Assembly (NCBI RefSeq): GCF_005886535.1
Contig: NZ_PNDS01000015.1
Location: forward strand, 1 to 38,219
Length of the DNA stretch: 38,219 nt
Direction: 5' to 3'
From: Pseudoalteromonas sp. S2755
GTDB lineage: Bacteria; Pseudomonadota; Gammaproteobacteria; Enterobacterales; Alteromonadaceae
Shown here: positions 1 through 8,645 of the stretch, piece by piece
Position numbering within the stretch: position 1 is the first letter of the stretch
How the letters are laid out: each line of letters starts with the position of its first letter
Program-made: the position numbers and the translations under genes
Notes under the pieces: model-generated
The model's database searches: none
Told to the model about the DNA's origin: nothing
The model's input: the letters and a program-made list of their open reading frames with translations, nothing else

Positions 1-112
1 ATTAATTCAATTGGTATTATGCCGAGTCACAAGATACGGCATAGTCCAAGCTACTGGTTGTTTGTATGATTTTCAATCAGATATTATTCATTTTGGGAAC
101 TGGAGTAGTGGG

Positions 113-139
113 AAAAAGCTGAGTCATAATACTCAGCTT
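113..139 (-). terminator. rho-independent terminator after glnG
   Basis: The arms AAGCTGAGT (116-124) and ACTCAGCTT (131-139) pair perfectly around a 6-nt loop. Read on the minus strand the hairpin ends in a run of T, and it begins about 6 bp after the glnG stop codon. It should close the glnLG transcript. Bases 1-112 show no gene. Confidence 0.8.
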
Positions 140-144
140 GTCGT

Positions 145-1542
145 CTAATCTTGAATATTTCTCTCTTTTAGCTTTCTGGTCAACGTATTGCGCCCCCAAC
201 CTATCTTTAACGCCGCATCTTGCTTATGGCCATGGCAGGCATTGAGTGCTGATTTGATCAGTCGTGTTTCTAATTGTGCCTGTACATCGGGCCAAATATG
301 GTCTTTTCCTTTACGTAACTCTGAGTCTAACCACGTTTGGAATGCGTCCAACCAATTGCCATGTTCTAAGGCGTCAATCTGTTGTGGCTTTTCTAGCTCT
401 TCGGGCAGATCCGCAGGGGTGACAAGTTCGCCCGGCGCCATTACCGTTAACCAGCGGCAGGTGTTTTCCAATTGCCTAACGTTGCCAGGCCAGTGATATG
501 CTTGCATTTTTTGCAGTGCATGTTTGGAGATGATTTTTGGCTCGGCTTTTAGCTCTTTGGCGCTTTTTGCAAGAAAGTGATCGCACAGTGCGGCGATATC
601 TTCAGGGCGTTCACGTAAGGCTGGTAGTTTTAACCTGACGACATTTAGGCGGTGAAACAAGTCTTCACGGAATTTACCTTGCTTTACCAGTGTCTCTAAA
701 TCTTGATGGGTAGCCGCGACGATACGGACATCGACCTTCACGCTGTTGTGACCACCAACCCGATAAAACTCACCATCGGCGAGTACGCGCAATAGCCGAG
801 TTTGTACGTCCAGTGGCATATCACCGATTTCATCTAAAAATAAGGTGCCACCGTCGGCTTGCTCAAAGCGGCCACGGCGCATGCTGTCAGCGCCAGTAAA
901 AGCGCCTTTTTCATGGCCGAACAATTCAGACTCGACGAGATCTTTGGGGATGGCGGCCATATTGAGCGCGATAAAAGAAGCGTCTTTGCGCGGACTGTGA
1001 TTGTGCAGCGCGCCTGCCACAAGCTCTTTACCCGTGCCTGATTCGCCGTTAATCAATACGCTCATACTTGACGCGGAAAGTTTACCGATAGCACGGAACA
1101 CTTCCTGCATAGCAGGGGCTTCACCAATAATGTCGGGGCTATTGGCTTTTTCACTGTGGCGCTTTTGTTTTTTAGTTTGCTGGCCTGCACGAAATGCACG
1201 TTGCACAAGGGAAACGGCCTCGTTTAAGTCGAAAGGTTTGGCGAGGTATTCAAACGCCCCTTTTTTAAATGCGTTGACCGCAGAGTCTAAGTCCGAGTGT
1301 GCGGTCATAATGATCACAGGTAGGCTAGGGTAGAGCCCTGCAATTTTATCTAACAAGGCCATGCCATCGATACCAGGCATACGTACATCTGAGATCAGCA
1401 CCGCAGGTTGCTCATATTCCAGTGCCGTCAATACATCTTGACCACTGGCGAAGCTCTCGGTTTCAAACTCAGCTCGCTTTAATGCCTTTTCTAAAACAAA
1501 TCGGATTGAAGCGTCATCATCGACTAACCAAACTGATTTCAT
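145..1542 (-). CDS. glnG: NtrC (NR-I), nitrogen-control sigma-54 activator
   Basis: A 465-aa response regulator with the full three-domain NtrC layout. The N-terminal receiver has the acidic cluster at 8-10, phospho-acceptor D52 and K102. The AAA+ sigma-54 interaction domain has Walker A GESGTGKE (166-173), the GAFTGA loop (213-218) that contacts sigma-54, a Walker B around 232-238, and WPGNVRQLEN (351-360). The C-terminus carries a Fis-type helix-turn-helix. When phosphorylated by GlnL it activates nitrogen-scavenging promoters such as glnA. Its start codon overlaps the glnL stop by 4 bp (ATGA), so the two are translationally coupled, and a strong terminator follows. Length matches the family (about 470 aa). 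Unlike enterobacteria, glnLG is separated from glnA by two unrelated genes. Identification is secure. Confidence 0.97.
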   Translation of the reverse strand: MKSVWLVDDDASIRFVLEKALKRAEFETESFASGQDVLTALEYEQPAVLISDVRMPGIDGMALLDKIAGLYPSLPVIIMTAHSDLDSAVNAFKKGAFEYLAKPFDLNEAVSLVQRAFRAGQQTKKQKRHSEKANSPDIIGEAPAMQEVFRAIGKLSASSMSVLINGESGTGKELVAGALHNHSPRKDASFIALNMAAIPKDLVESELFGHEKGAFTGADSMRRGRFEQADGGTLFLDEIGDMPLDVQTRLLRVLADGEFYRVGGHNSVKVDVRIVAATHQDLETLVKQGKFREDLFHRLNVVRLKLPALRERPEDIAALCDHFLAKSAKELKAEPKIISKHALQKMQAYHWPGNVRQLENTCRWLTVMAPGELVTPADLPEELEKPQQIDALEHGNWLDAFQTWLDSELRKGKDHIWPDVQAQLETRLIKSALNACHGHKQDAALKIGWGRNTLTRKLKERNIQD

Positions 1543-2621
1543 TGCACGTTTCCTGTTTCGGTGTTGTCAAAGGGAAGGTAGATACTGAACTCAGTGTGTC
1601 CTGGCCAGCTATCGCATTCGATAAATCCTTGGTGTTGCTCTACCAAAGTTTGCGCGATAGAGAGCCCAAGTCCAGAGCCTCCTTCTTTATTCGTGATCAT
1701 CGGAAAGAACAATGTCTCTTTTACCTCATCGGCGATCCCTGGACCGTTGTCGCTGATACGGATGAGCAATGCTTTTTTCAATAGTCGCTCACCATGATGA
1801 AGACGGTGTTTAATGCGCGTTGTTATGGTGATCGTACCATCATGCTGTAGTGCTTGTTGGGCATTGCGCAGCATATTCAGCAGAACTTGCTGAATTTTGG
1901 CTTGATCTATCACGATGGCCGGAATACTGGGATCATAATCTTTTACCAAGGTGATATCCGCATCGCGCTCCAAGGTGGTTAACTTAATCACCGATTCTAA
2001 CGCCAGATGGATATTACACGGCTCTTTTTGTGGTAACTGATTGGGTCCAAGCAATCTATCTACCAACTCGCGCAATCTATCTGCTTGCTCAATAATGAGC
2101 GTGGCACATTCTTCCCGTTCTTGTTGATCAGTTTCGTACTGCAATAATTGCGCCGCACCGCGGATCCCACCAAGTGGATTTTTTATTTCATGAGCAAGAC
2201 CGCGAATGAGGTTTCGAGCTGCCTGAAATTGGTGCATTTGATTGGATGCTTGATCATAACGCAGGGCATCATCAACACGGCGACATTCCACTAAAATATA
2301 CGCCTTGTCCGCAAGGTAAACTCGTCTGGCATGCAGACTTAGTGTTGCAACACGATTATCTACGAATACCACGTCTACCCTGTGTTGCTGGCAGTCTACG
2401 CCATCTTGTAGCACGTATTTAGAGAGCCTCGGTAAGTCAATATGATGATGATTAAACACGCTATCAATCGCCAGTCCGACAAGCCGCTTAGTGCTGAGTC
2501 CTAGTAATTCACTGCTGCTATAGTTGGCATAGTGGATCATTAAATTTTGATCGAGCACTAAAATCGCGGTTGAGAGAGATTGCCAAATTTTATCCAAGTC
2601 AATCGAGTTATGTTGATCCAT
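1539..2621 (-). CDS. glnL: NtrB (NR-II), nitrogen-regulation histidine kinase
   Basis: A 360-aa soluble sensor kinase without membrane segments. The N-terminal PAS domain covers about 10-115. The HisKA domain follows with the H-box LAHEIKNPLGG (phospho-accepting H144), and the HATPase_c domain contains the N box (LNMLRNAQQAL), DNGPGI and GSGLGLSIAQ. In the known pathway it phosphorylates or dephosphorylates NtrC under control of the PII protein. It is first in the glnLG unit, behind a sigma-70-like promoter and an NtrC operator, which suggests negative autoregulation as at enterobacterial glnLp. The start at 2621 has GGTGA about 6 nt upstream. No unusual residues were seen in the catalytic motifs. 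Confidence 0.96.
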   Translation of the reverse strand: MDQHNSIDLDKIWQSLSTAILVLDQNLMIHYANYSSSELLGLSTKRLVGLAIDSVFNHHHIDLPRLSKYVLQDGVDCQQHRVDVVFVDNRVATLSLHARRVYLADKAYILVECRRVDDALRYDQASNQMHQFQAARNLIRGLAHEIKNPLGGIRGAAQLLQYETDQQEREECATLIIEQADRLRELVDRLLGPNQLPQKEPCNIHLALESVIKLTTLERDADITLVKDYDPSIPAIVIDQAKIQQVLLNMLRNAQQALQHDGTITITTRIKHRLHHGERLLKKALLIRISDNGPGIADEVKETLFFPMITNKEGGSGLGLSIAQTLVEQHQGFIECDSWPGHTEFSIYLPFDNTETGNVQ

Positions 2622-2633
2622 TTATGTTCACCG

Positions 2634-2650
2634 TGCACCAATGTGGTGCA
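2634..2650 (-). promoter_or_regulatory. NtrC-binding site upstream of glnL
   Basis: TGCACCAATGTGGTGCA is a perfect inverted repeat TGCACC-N5-GGTGCA, matching the NtrC consensus. It lies 13-29 bp before the glnL start codon, at or just after the expected transcription start. A site there would block sigma-70 transcription, giving NtrC autorepression. Confidence 0.9.
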
Positions 2651-2653
2651 ATG

Positions 2654-2681
2654 AGAATAGCACAGCTTTGTATGCTTTGAA
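2654..2681 (-). promoter_or_regulatory. putative sigma-70 promoter of glnL
   Basis: On the minus strand a -35-like TTCAAA (2676-2681) and a -10-like TATTCT (2654-2659) are separated by 16 bp, each matching 4 of 6 consensus positions. The predicted start falls at the edge of the NtrC site, as at enterobacterial glnLp. The assignment rests on motif and context only. Confidence 0.45.
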
Positions 2682-2785
2682 GTAAATTATCACCTAAGCT
2701 CAGAAACTAGGGGTTTTCGAGCTCGTATCCTAAACTTGTTATTAATAAAGCATGCCAACTTTAAGGTGCCGAGATTATTAATGCT

Positions 2786-3157
2786 TTGTGTCAAAAAATA
2801 CATCTAGCATGTGTTTGTGGGGGGAGCCTTTTTGTCACGTTCTGCATGAGCGGGTGTGACTTTCAAAGCGCTAAGTATGTTACCGAACAGATTAACTGCT
2901 TTCCTCCTCAAGCCGCGAGTGTACATCGAGTTACGAATGGCGAGAAAACTACCCTTACAGGTGTGATGCGGGTTGTTCAACCTAATTGGCGAGATAAATA
3001 TTTACTGCACACAAAGGCTGAAGTCTACTATCAAGTTCAGGTGGGTGAGCAAAGGTTGTGGATTGACCATCATGAGTTGTCAAATTCAGCCTCTCTAATA
3101 CCAGAGGGGATAAGCATGGCGTGTTTACAATTACTAGTTGAAAGCCAGTGTAAGTAG
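2786..3157 (+). CDS. small putative lipoprotein of unknown function
   Basis: A 123-aa reading frame that I do not recognise. It has to start at a TTG codon or at an internal ATG (2846). With the TTG start the N-terminus looks like a lipoprotein signal: a short polar region, a hydrophobic stretch, then the lipobox-like MSGC at residues 21-24. The ATG at 2846 would begin at MSGCDF and lose the signal, so the TTG start fits better, although no clear ribosome-binding site precedes it. The mature part has several cysteines and mixed polar sequence. It is divergent from glnL, with about 165 bp between, and converges on the DUF4124 gene. Whether it is expressed is uncertain. Confidence 0.5.
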   Translation: MCQKIHLACVCGGSLFVTFCMSGCDFQSAKYVTEQINCFPPQAASVHRVTNGEKTTLTGVMRVVQPNWRDKYLLHTKAEVYYQVQVGEQRLWIDHHELSNSASLIPEGISMACLQLLVESQCK

Positions 3158-3168
3158 GAAATAAACCA

Positions 3169-3726
3169 TTAATTATTCACGGTATTTCGGTGCAAAAAGA
3201 ATTTATGGGTATCGCTTTGGGCAACTAAGGTTCCCTTTTGGTTAAACACTTTGATAACCAAAGAATGTTCGCCGCGATTGATGCCACGTAAAGCGAACTG
3301 GGTATTTGTTTGTTTTGGACCTGTCGCTACACCGTCGAGAAACAGTTGCACACTCAACCCTTGGGTAAATCTTGGTTCTACTGTGCCCGTCACGTATACG
3401 CTGCCACTATTGTCGCGGATTGTTTGTTCATGCTCAGGAGAAGTGATTTTAGTTGTATATTGGATAGTTGGTGTTGTATCCGTTTGTTCGAGAATTTTAG
3501 TATCAACACTTGGCATGGTTAAGGCGCTGGCGTTGAGTTTGACTTCTTTTGAACCAGGTTGCGGTACATCCGAATAGACCCAATGGCCGTTTTTGTCTTT
3601 CCAGCGATAGATTTTTGGGTTGGACTCAGCTGCAGCATCAATGCTTGTTAGGGCTAGCGTCATGCTAACCGAAATTATAAGAAACCACTGACGCACCACA
3701 ACTCTCCACAGTAAACTACTGTTCAT
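3169..3726 (-). CDS. DUF4124-domain envelope protein
   Basis: A 185-aa protein with an N-terminal signal sequence (hydrophobic about 12-32, probable cleavage after DAAA). A DUF4124 domain follows at about 36-60 (IYRWKDKNGHWVYSD, then PQPGS), and the C-terminal 85 residues look like an Ig-like beta domain. DUF4124 proteins are common exported proteins of gammaproteobacteria without a settled function. It sits between glnA and glnL on the same strand, an arrangement I associate with Alteromonadales. No ribosome-binding site stands out at the 3726 start. A nitrogen-related role is not implied by position alone. Confidence 0.8.
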   Translation of the reverse strand: MNSSLLWRVVVRQWFLIISVSMTLALTSIDAAAESNPKIYRWKDKNGHWVYSDVPQPGSKEVKLNASALTMPSVDTKILEQTDTTPTIQYTTKITSPEHEQTIRDNSGSVYVTGTVEPRFTQGLSVQLFLDGVATGPKQTNTQFALRGINRGEHSLVIKVFNQKGTLVAQSDTHKFFLHRNTVNN

Positions 3727-3822
3727 ACTGTAGTATAGAGCAGTTGGAATTGCGAGTTAGAAATGAATAATTCCCATAATGACAACATAAAATAGACTTC
3801 ATTTAAGCTTTTGAATTAAATC

Positions 3823-3846
3823 AAAAAAGCCCGTAATTACGGGCTT
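3823..3846 (-). terminator. terminator after glnA
   Basis: AAGCCCGTAATTACGGGCTT (3827-3846) is a perfect palindrome. On the minus strand it runs into six T (complement of 3823-3828). It lies about 100 bp after the glnA stop and separates glnA from the DUF4124 gene. Confidence 0.8.
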
Positions 3847-3942
3847 GAGAACACATATGATTAAGAGTGCCAGAAACGCATAATGAGTTTTGGCTCTACA
3901 AGCTCAATACTGCGGTACTGAGCGTAGTAGTCTGCTAGCGAT

Positions 3943-5349
3943 TTAAACGCTGTAGTACATTTCGAACTCAACTGGGTGAGTTGTCATGTTTAATTTTTCA
4001 ACTTCTTTCGACTTAAGTGTGATGTACGCGTCGATTAAGTCGTCAGTGAATACGCCACCTTGAGTTAAGAACTCGCGGTCAGCATCTAGAGAAGCAAGGG
4101 CCTCATCAAGTGATGCTGCAACCGTTGGGATTTCTGCTGCTTCTTCTGCTGGTAGGTCGTATAAATCTTTGTCCATTGCATCGCCAGGGTGGATCTTGTT
4201 GCGGATACCGTCAAGACCAGCCATCAACTGCGCTGCGAAAGCTAGGTATGGGTTCGCCGCAGGATCTGGGAAGCGTACTTCGATACGACGACCTTTCTCT
4301 GATGGGATCACCGGAATACGGATTGATGCTGAGCGGTTACGTGCTGAGTATGCAAGCATAACTGGCGCTTCAAACCCTGGTACTAGACGCTTATAAGAGT
4401 TTGTTGCTGGGTTAGTGAATGCATTGATTGCTTTAGCATGCTTAATGATACCACCAATGTAGTAAAGCGCTTCTTCAGATAGACCGCCGTACTTGTCGCC
4501 TGCGAAGATGTTCTTGCCGTCTTTAGCAAGTGATTGGTGGCAGTGCATGCCTGAACCGTTATCACCAACGATTGGCTTAGGCATAAAGGTTGCTGTCTTA
4601 CCGTATAGGTGAGCCATGTTGTGGATAACGTACTTCATCTCTTGGATTTCGTCTGCTTTAGTCACCATAGTATTAAAGCGAGTCGCAATCTCATTTTGAC
4701 CAGCAGTTGCTACTTCGTGGTGGTGCGCTTCAACAACGTGGCCCATTTCCTCAAGTACTAAACAAGTAGCTGCACGCCAATCATTAGACGAATCTACCGG
4801 TGCTACTGGGAAGTAACCACCTTTTACGCCAGGACGGTGACCTGTGTTACCACCTTCGTAGTCTTTGTCTGAGTTCCAAGACGCTTCTTCAGCATCGATT
4901 TTGTACATTGAGCCAGACATGTCAGTTTTAAATTTAACATCGTCAAACAAGAAAAACTCAGGCTCTGGGCCGAATAATACGGTGTCTGCAATACCCGTTG
5001 AACGCATGAACTCTTCAGCGCGTTTAGCTACGGAACGTGGGTCACGCTCGTAACCTTGGTGTGTGTTTGGTTCAACCACATCACAACGAACGATAAGCGT
5101 TGTTTCTTCTGCGAATGGGTCTAGCTTAGCACTTTCTGCATCAGGCATAAGTACCATGTCAGATTCGTTGATGCCTTTCCAACCAGCGATAGATGAGCCG
5201 TCAAACATTTTGCCGTCTTCAAAGAAGTCTTCATCGGCTTGATGATGTGGGATCGATACGTGTTGTTCTTTACCTTTTGTATCTGTGAAACGTAAATCAA
5301 CAAATTTTACGTCGTGCTCTTTAATAAAATCTAAAACCGATTGTGACAT
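3943..5349 (-). CDS. glnA: type I glutamine synthetase
   Basis: A 468-aa GlnA that condenses ammonia with glutamate using ATP; the family forms dodecamers. Visible landmarks include DGSSIAGW (50-57), the glutamate/ammonia-binding region around [12 protein letters not shown] (209-220), [10 protein letters not shown] (264-273), and the adenylylation loop DLYDLPAEE with Tyr397 at the same number as in E. coli. The frame stays open to an upstream ATG at 5403. However, MSQSVLDF at 5349 is the family N-terminus, is preceded by GGAGGA, and the predicted transcription start (about 5398) lies downstream of that ATG. It is a monocistronic gene under a sigma-54 promoter with twin NtrC sites, so it should be induced by nitrogen limitation. 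Confidence 0.98.
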   Translation of the reverse strand: MSQSVLDFIKEHDVKFVDLRFTDTKGKEQHVSIPHHQADEDFFEDGKMFDGSSIAGWKGINESDMVLMPDAESAKLDPFAEETTLIVRCDVVEPNTHQGYERDPRSVAKRAEEFMRSTGIADTVLFGPEPEFFLFDDVKFKTDMSGSMYKIDAEEASWNSDKDYEGGNTGHRPGVKGGYFPVAPVDSSNDWRAATCLVLEEMGHVVEAHHHEVATAGQNEIATRFNTMVTKADEIQEMKYVIHNMAHLYGKTATFMPKPIVGDNGSGMHCHQSLAKDGKNIFAGDKYGGLSEEALYYIGGIIKHAKAINAFTNPATNSYKRLVPGFEAPVMLAYSARNRSASIRIPVIPSEKGRRIEVRFPDPAANPYLAFAAQLMAGLDGIRNKIHPGDAMDKDLYDLPAEEAAEIPTVAASLDEALASLDADREFLTQGGVFTDDLIDAYITLKSKEVEKLNMTTHPVEFEMYYSV

Positions 5350-5409
5350 GTGTCCTCCGACTCGTTGGGTTATTTTTTGCTGCAATGTACTGCAATTGCA
5401 CACAAATAA

Positions 5410-5424
5410 GCTTGATCTGTGCCA
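5410..5424 (-). promoter_or_regulatory. sigma-54 promoter of glnA
   Basis: On the minus strand TGGCACAGATCAAGC has the invariant -24 GG (5422-5423) and -12 GC (5410-5411) ten bases apart, closely resembling enterobacterial glnAp2. Transcription would start near 5398, about 50 bp before the glnA start codon. Confidence 0.9.
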
Positions 5425-5486
5425 TGTTTTTAAGTTTTTGATAAATATTGATTTTTAACTTTTGGGAAATTTAGGGATTAGCTTGT

Positions 5487-5503
5487 TGCACTAACTTGGT
5501 GCG
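5487..5503 (-). promoter_or_regulatory. NtrC-binding site 1 (proximal) at glnA
   Basis: TGCACTAACTTGGTGCG fits TGCACY-N5-RGTGCA with one end mismatch. It is centred about 97 bp upstream of the predicted sigma-54 start, in the usual enhancer range. Confidence 0.85.
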
Positions 5504-5520
5504 TAAATGTTTCATGATGG

Positions 5521-5537
5521 TGCGCAATATTGGTGCA
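5521..5537 (-). promoter_or_regulatory. NtrC-binding site 2 (distal) at glnA
   Basis: TGCGCAATATTGGTGCA fits the NtrC consensus. It lies 34 bp (about three helical turns) from site 1, on the same DNA face. This matches the paired high-affinity enhancer of E. coli glnA (about 32 bp apart). The rest of 5538-5662 shows no gene. Confidence 0.85.
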
Positions 5538-5662
5538 AGCGATTCCCTGCGATAGTCACTCTATCTTCGAGTAAGTGTTTGGAGTATTGGTATAGATTAT
5601 GAAGCGCAACAAAGCAAAAATTAATTTAATTCGATAGCTGGGATCAGGGGTCGTGTTTTAAT

Positions 5663-5696
5663 AAAAAAGCAAGGCGCCTTGAGGGAGACGCCCTGC
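5663..5696 (-). terminator. terminator of the ABC-exporter remnant
   Basis: The arms GCAAGGCG (5669-5676) and CGCCCTGC (5689-5696) pair with one mismatch. On the minus strand the stem leads into six T (complement of 5663-5668). It lies about 80 bp after the broken permease stub and is probably the original end of the exporter operon, kept after the coding region was deleted. Confidence 0.75.
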
Positions 5697-5774
5697 CTTC
5701 AGGGAGTTAATTTAATCGAAGCTAATTACTTCTCAGCGAGTATAATGCGGGCTTAGTAACAACCCCGCTGGCGG

Positions 5775-6257
5775 CTAATATTTTTGCCAAGCTTGATAGG
5801 ACAATACCGCGACTGGCTGCATTGAGTTAAGGCCTTCGTCTGCGCTCGGTCCACGGCCTAAGTGAAAAGTAAATCCTAGCATCGGCATAAATTCAGGGGT
5901 GATATAAGTGGTATTGACTTGCGGCGTTTCAACTTTGCTTCTAACCACCTCTTCGGAATAGCCAAAGAGGGCGGTTTGCGACTCCGGCGTTTTTTCACTT
6001 TCATAGATCTCAAGTAGCATAGGTATCGGAGTGAAATCATCAAACTCCACTCTATCCTTGATATAGTGCACTGCTTTTGAAACGTAAAGCTGCTCTGCAT
6101 TGGGGTAAGGCAACGGCGCAGAGAGAATAGTAAAGTTTAAATTAAACATCGCCACGAGCGTACCTAGTGTGAGTGCTAGCGTAGAGATAATCGTGATGGT
6201 AAATACTTTAACTTTACTCAGAGAGTGCAGACTGGCACTCATGTCTTTGACAAGCAT
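5775..6257 (-). pseudogene. N-terminal stub of a second MacB/FtsX-type permease
   Basis: Only 160 aa remain of a permease family that is usually about 400-800 aa. The stub has the N-terminal transmembrane helix (about 17-48) and the start of the periplasmic MacB-PCD domain, ending at LSYQAWQKY and a TAG stop. Its pattern (LPYPNAEQLY, TPEFMPMLGF, LGRG, DEGLNSMQPVAVLSY) closely parallels the permease fragment at 11822-12364, so the two were tandem paralogous subunits. No FtsX domain or later helices follow; the sequence passes straight to a terminator. It starts 26 bp after the chimeric ATPase fragment. It could be translated but cannot form a complete permease. Confidence 0.75.
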
Positions 6258-6283
6258 ATTACTTTCCTCGCTTCCATCATGGA

Positions 6284-7105
6284 CTAAAACGTGTCAACGA
6301 CTGTGTTGGCGTTAGTGTGTGTTTGGGGGGCCAGTATTTTGCCATCTAGAAGGTGTAGTTTGCGTGTCGCCATATCGGCATATCGAGGGTCGTGCGTCAC
6401 CATACGTAATGTCGTCCCTTCTAGGTTTAGCGTTTTCAACATGTCCATAACGGCATCACCATTTTTTGAGTCAAGGTTACCTGTAGGTTCGTCAACAAGC
6501 AGTAATGCAGGGTTGCCGACGAGTGCGCGGGCAATAGCAATCCTTTGTTGTTGCCCACCTGAAAGCTGGTTTGGGCGATGTTTTGCGCGGTGTGCCATAT
6601 CTACTTTTGTCAGACAGCTCATTACTGCGTGATCAATATCGGCATTGCTCATCGGGGTTTTACGATAACGCAATGGCAGCGCGATATTATCGTAGACTGT
6701 CAGCTCATCAATTAAGTTGAATGACTGAAAGATAAAGCCAATTTTTTCATTTCTGATATGTGGGGCAGCGGTCAAGCTAAGTTGGCTAACCTGTGAGGCA
6801 TCGCCAACAATAAGAGGTTTGAACGGGATTAATTCCAGTTTGACTCTATTATTTGCGAAATCTTGCATGCCTCTGGTTTGCTGATGTAGCTGCTCATTAA
6901 ACCAGTTTTCCAGAGACAGCTGTGCTGTTTGAGAGTCTGCTGACTTATGTAATTTTAGAATTTGGTAGGTTTGAATGTTGTTACGTTGCCACTGAGTAGC
7001 CAGTGAATCGTTGTAGTCATAGGTTAGCCAAACATCAGTATACCAGTGTGGTGTTGAATGCACTGGTTCGTCAAATTGTGAGGCTGTTACACCAATAATT
7101 TTGAA
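6284..7105 (-). pseudogene. permease-ATPase chimera lacking Walker A
   Basis: An open frame of 273 codons, reading from the element border. About the first 105 codons are the middle of a MacB-PCD permease domain (FKIIGVTASQF, YTDVWLTYDYN, up to IVGDASQ). The rest is the last two-thirds of a MacB-type ATPase: Q-loop region IGFIFQSFNLIDEL, signature LSGGQQQR, Walker B LLLVDEPTGNLDS and the H-loop MVTHDPRYA. The first roughly 80 ATPase residues, including Walker A, are missing. The fusion is in frame and probably arose from a deletion between permease and ATPase genes. An internal GTG at 7063 could start translation, but the product could not bind ATP normally. The 5' part of this permease is at 11822-12364, beyond the inserted element. 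Confidence 0.8.
7099..7105. repeat. left 7-bp direct repeat flanking the inserted element
   Basis: TTTTGAA here is repeated in the same orientation at 11815-11821. On the minus strand it reads TTCAAAA and supplies the F-K codons of the interrupted permease. Joining the host flanks with one copy gives AATTTTGAAATT and an uninterrupted frame. Confidence 0.85.
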
Positions 7106-7536
7106 TCCAAAACCAGAAAGGTAGATCCGTTTATAAACAATAGCTTAAAGTTATTTTTACACCGGAATCCATGGTAACTTATCGGCATGAAATGTGCTGT
7201 TAGATAACGCAGCAGAAACACATCTAACCATCGCGTTTGTCCATAGTTCGCCACGGAGGTTTCGAAATAGATATACACTCACCATCGGCAGTTATATTGA
7301 GCCCCCTGAACAACTTCCATATTATGATTATCCGGTCATCACTGATAGTAAGTGTGCTGCACTCTTATCTTTTGCATGGCTTGAGACTTCCACACCTTAA
7401 AAACTCACTCCATGAAGCTAAACTATGACTCGCTTTCGAAATTGCATAATGACTATTGAACCCATCAATCAATATGTGGGATTATTTTCACTGAAATATG
7501 CATTAAATTCAGAATGATAATAAAAGGCTAGAATAA
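7106..7536. other. left non-coding flank of the element, with a 42-codon frame
   Basis: There are 431 bases without a recognisable gene. A minus-strand frame at 7157-7285 (ATG to TAA) encodes 42 aa with the phrases LRGELWTNAMVRCVSAA and LSNSTFHADKLPW. It looks protein-like, perhaps a remnant of a repeated or mobile sequence, but I cannot name it. GTTAGAT and ATCTAAC (about 7200-7230) form a 7-bp hairpin. The end of the stretch should hold the promoter of the nuclease gene; a -10-like GATAAT occurs near 7515, but no good -35 was found. Confidence 0.4.
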
Positions 7537-8601
7537 ATGATTGAATTTGCAGTTCATCCAAATGTCTATTCTACGGGTCGTCTAACCGGATTAAGACCCA
7601 TTCTTGAAGATATGTGGATAAGAAACTTAACACCAGGTAATGGGACAATATTCATCGTATCAGGTTTCTCAAACTACAACGGTGGAGCTCGATTCTATAA
7701 ATCACTAAAAGAGCATACTGAAGCAGGGGGATCTGTAGTAGCTATTTTGGGTGGTAGTACCAGTCAACGCCTATCAAGTAAACAAGTCGTCGATGCGCTA
7801 CTTGAATGTGGCGCTGCAGTATACCTGATTAACCGAAAGCGCTTACTTCATGCCAAGTGCTATGGCTTTCTTACTAACGATGGTTATCAAGCGGCAACGA
7901 TAAGCTCGGGTAACTTCACAGGTCCGGGGTTATCACAAAACATTGAAGCGTCAGTTTATTTAGATGACGCAACATTACACGCAAGTAATTTCAATTGGAA
8001 CCACTTCATACATGAACTACTCGATCAAAATTGGCAATATCATCGGTGTACGTTAAACACTCCATATGCTCCATTTTGGAATCTTCTCTATGATGAATCA
8101 CCTCACAATATTCAAATAGGTGAGGATGAACAAGAAACACTGATTGTATCCTTGGTGCCAACCGATACGAATAGAATTCAATCGGGGAGAGGGGAAAAAG
8201 CCGGATTGGGTAGCCAATACTTTTGGCTAAGTAAGGATTGTTTCGACTTTTTCCCTCCTTTAACAATTCGGAATGCTAGAGGATGGAAAGGTACTCTATC
8301 AACTCTAATTACACTTGATTACATAGACTTAGGAATACGAAGAGAAGAAAGAGTCACTTTTGAAGCTGAGAATAATCTCGACTTTAGGCTAGGAACTGGA
8401 GCACTAAGATACTCGGGCATCGCTGCACCAGGTGACTTAGCTTGCCTAAGCAGAATCTCTGATGACCACTACGAGTTAAGAATAATAAATCAATACCACC
8501 ACGCATTTAATATGCTTGATAGCCATGCTATTACACATATAGGTAATAGGGGAAAGCGTTATGGCTTTATTGAAACATCTAGATTTATGAGTATTATATG
8601 A
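7537..8601 (+). CDS. BfiI-like type IIS restriction endonuclease (PLD fold)
   Basis: A 354-aa protein, nearly the length of R.BfiI (358 aa from memory). The N-terminal half is a phospholipase-D-type nuclease domain with a single active-site set: LHAKCYGF giving H105 and K107, then SSGNFTGPGL giving N126, and E137. These are nearly the positions I recall for BfiI (H105, K107, N125, E136). Such enzymes dimerise to build one catalytic centre and cut DNA without metal ions. The C-terminal half (about 190-354) would be the B3-like DNA-recognition domain that sets specificity; the target sequence cannot be read from here. It is convergent with two methyltransferases across a shared terminator, which supports a restriction role. 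AGG lies about 9 nt before the ATG. An unrelated PLD-family nuclease is the main alternative. Confidence 0.85.
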   Translation: MIEFAVHPNVYSTGRLTGLRPILEDMWIRNLTPGNGTIFIVSGFSNYNGGARFYKSLKEHTEAGGSVVAILGGSTSQRLSSKQVVDALLECGAAVYLINRKRLLHAKCYGFLTNDGYQAATISSGNFTGPGLSQNIEASVYLDDATLHASNFNWNHFIHELLDQNWQYHRCTLNTPYAPFWNLLYDESPHNIQIGEDEQETLIVSLVPTDTNRIQSGRGEKAGLGSQYFWLSKDCFDFFPPLTIRNARGWKGTLSTLITLDYIDLGIRREERVTFEAENNLDFRLGTGALRYSGIAAPGDLACLSRISDDHYELRIINQYHHAFNMLDSHAITHIGNRGKRYGFIETSRFMSII

Positions 8602-8603
8602 TT

Positions 8604-8639
8604 AAAACAATAGGCACAAAGTGCCTATTGTTTTTTTTT
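8604..8639. terminator. bidirectional terminator between nuclease and methyltransferases
   Basis: ACAATAGGCAC (8607-8617) and GTGCCTATTGT (8621-8631) form a perfect 11-bp stem with an AAA loop. It is followed by nine T on the plus strand and preceded by AAAA, giving U on the other strand. It separates the two convergent halves of the restriction-modification system. Confidence 0.9.
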
Positions 8640-8645
8640 AGTATT

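Noticed and set aside
5350..5403. Longer GlnA starting at 5403 (18 extra residues)
   Set aside because: The extension overlaps the core promoter, lies upstream of the predicted transcription start and does not match GlnA N-termini; the start at 5349 has a good ribosome-binding site.
7200..7230. GTTAGAT...ATCTAAC as an integron attC site
   Set aside because: The order is GTTRRRY then RYYYAAC, the reverse of an attC site, and no integron integrase is present. It is just a 7-bp hairpin.
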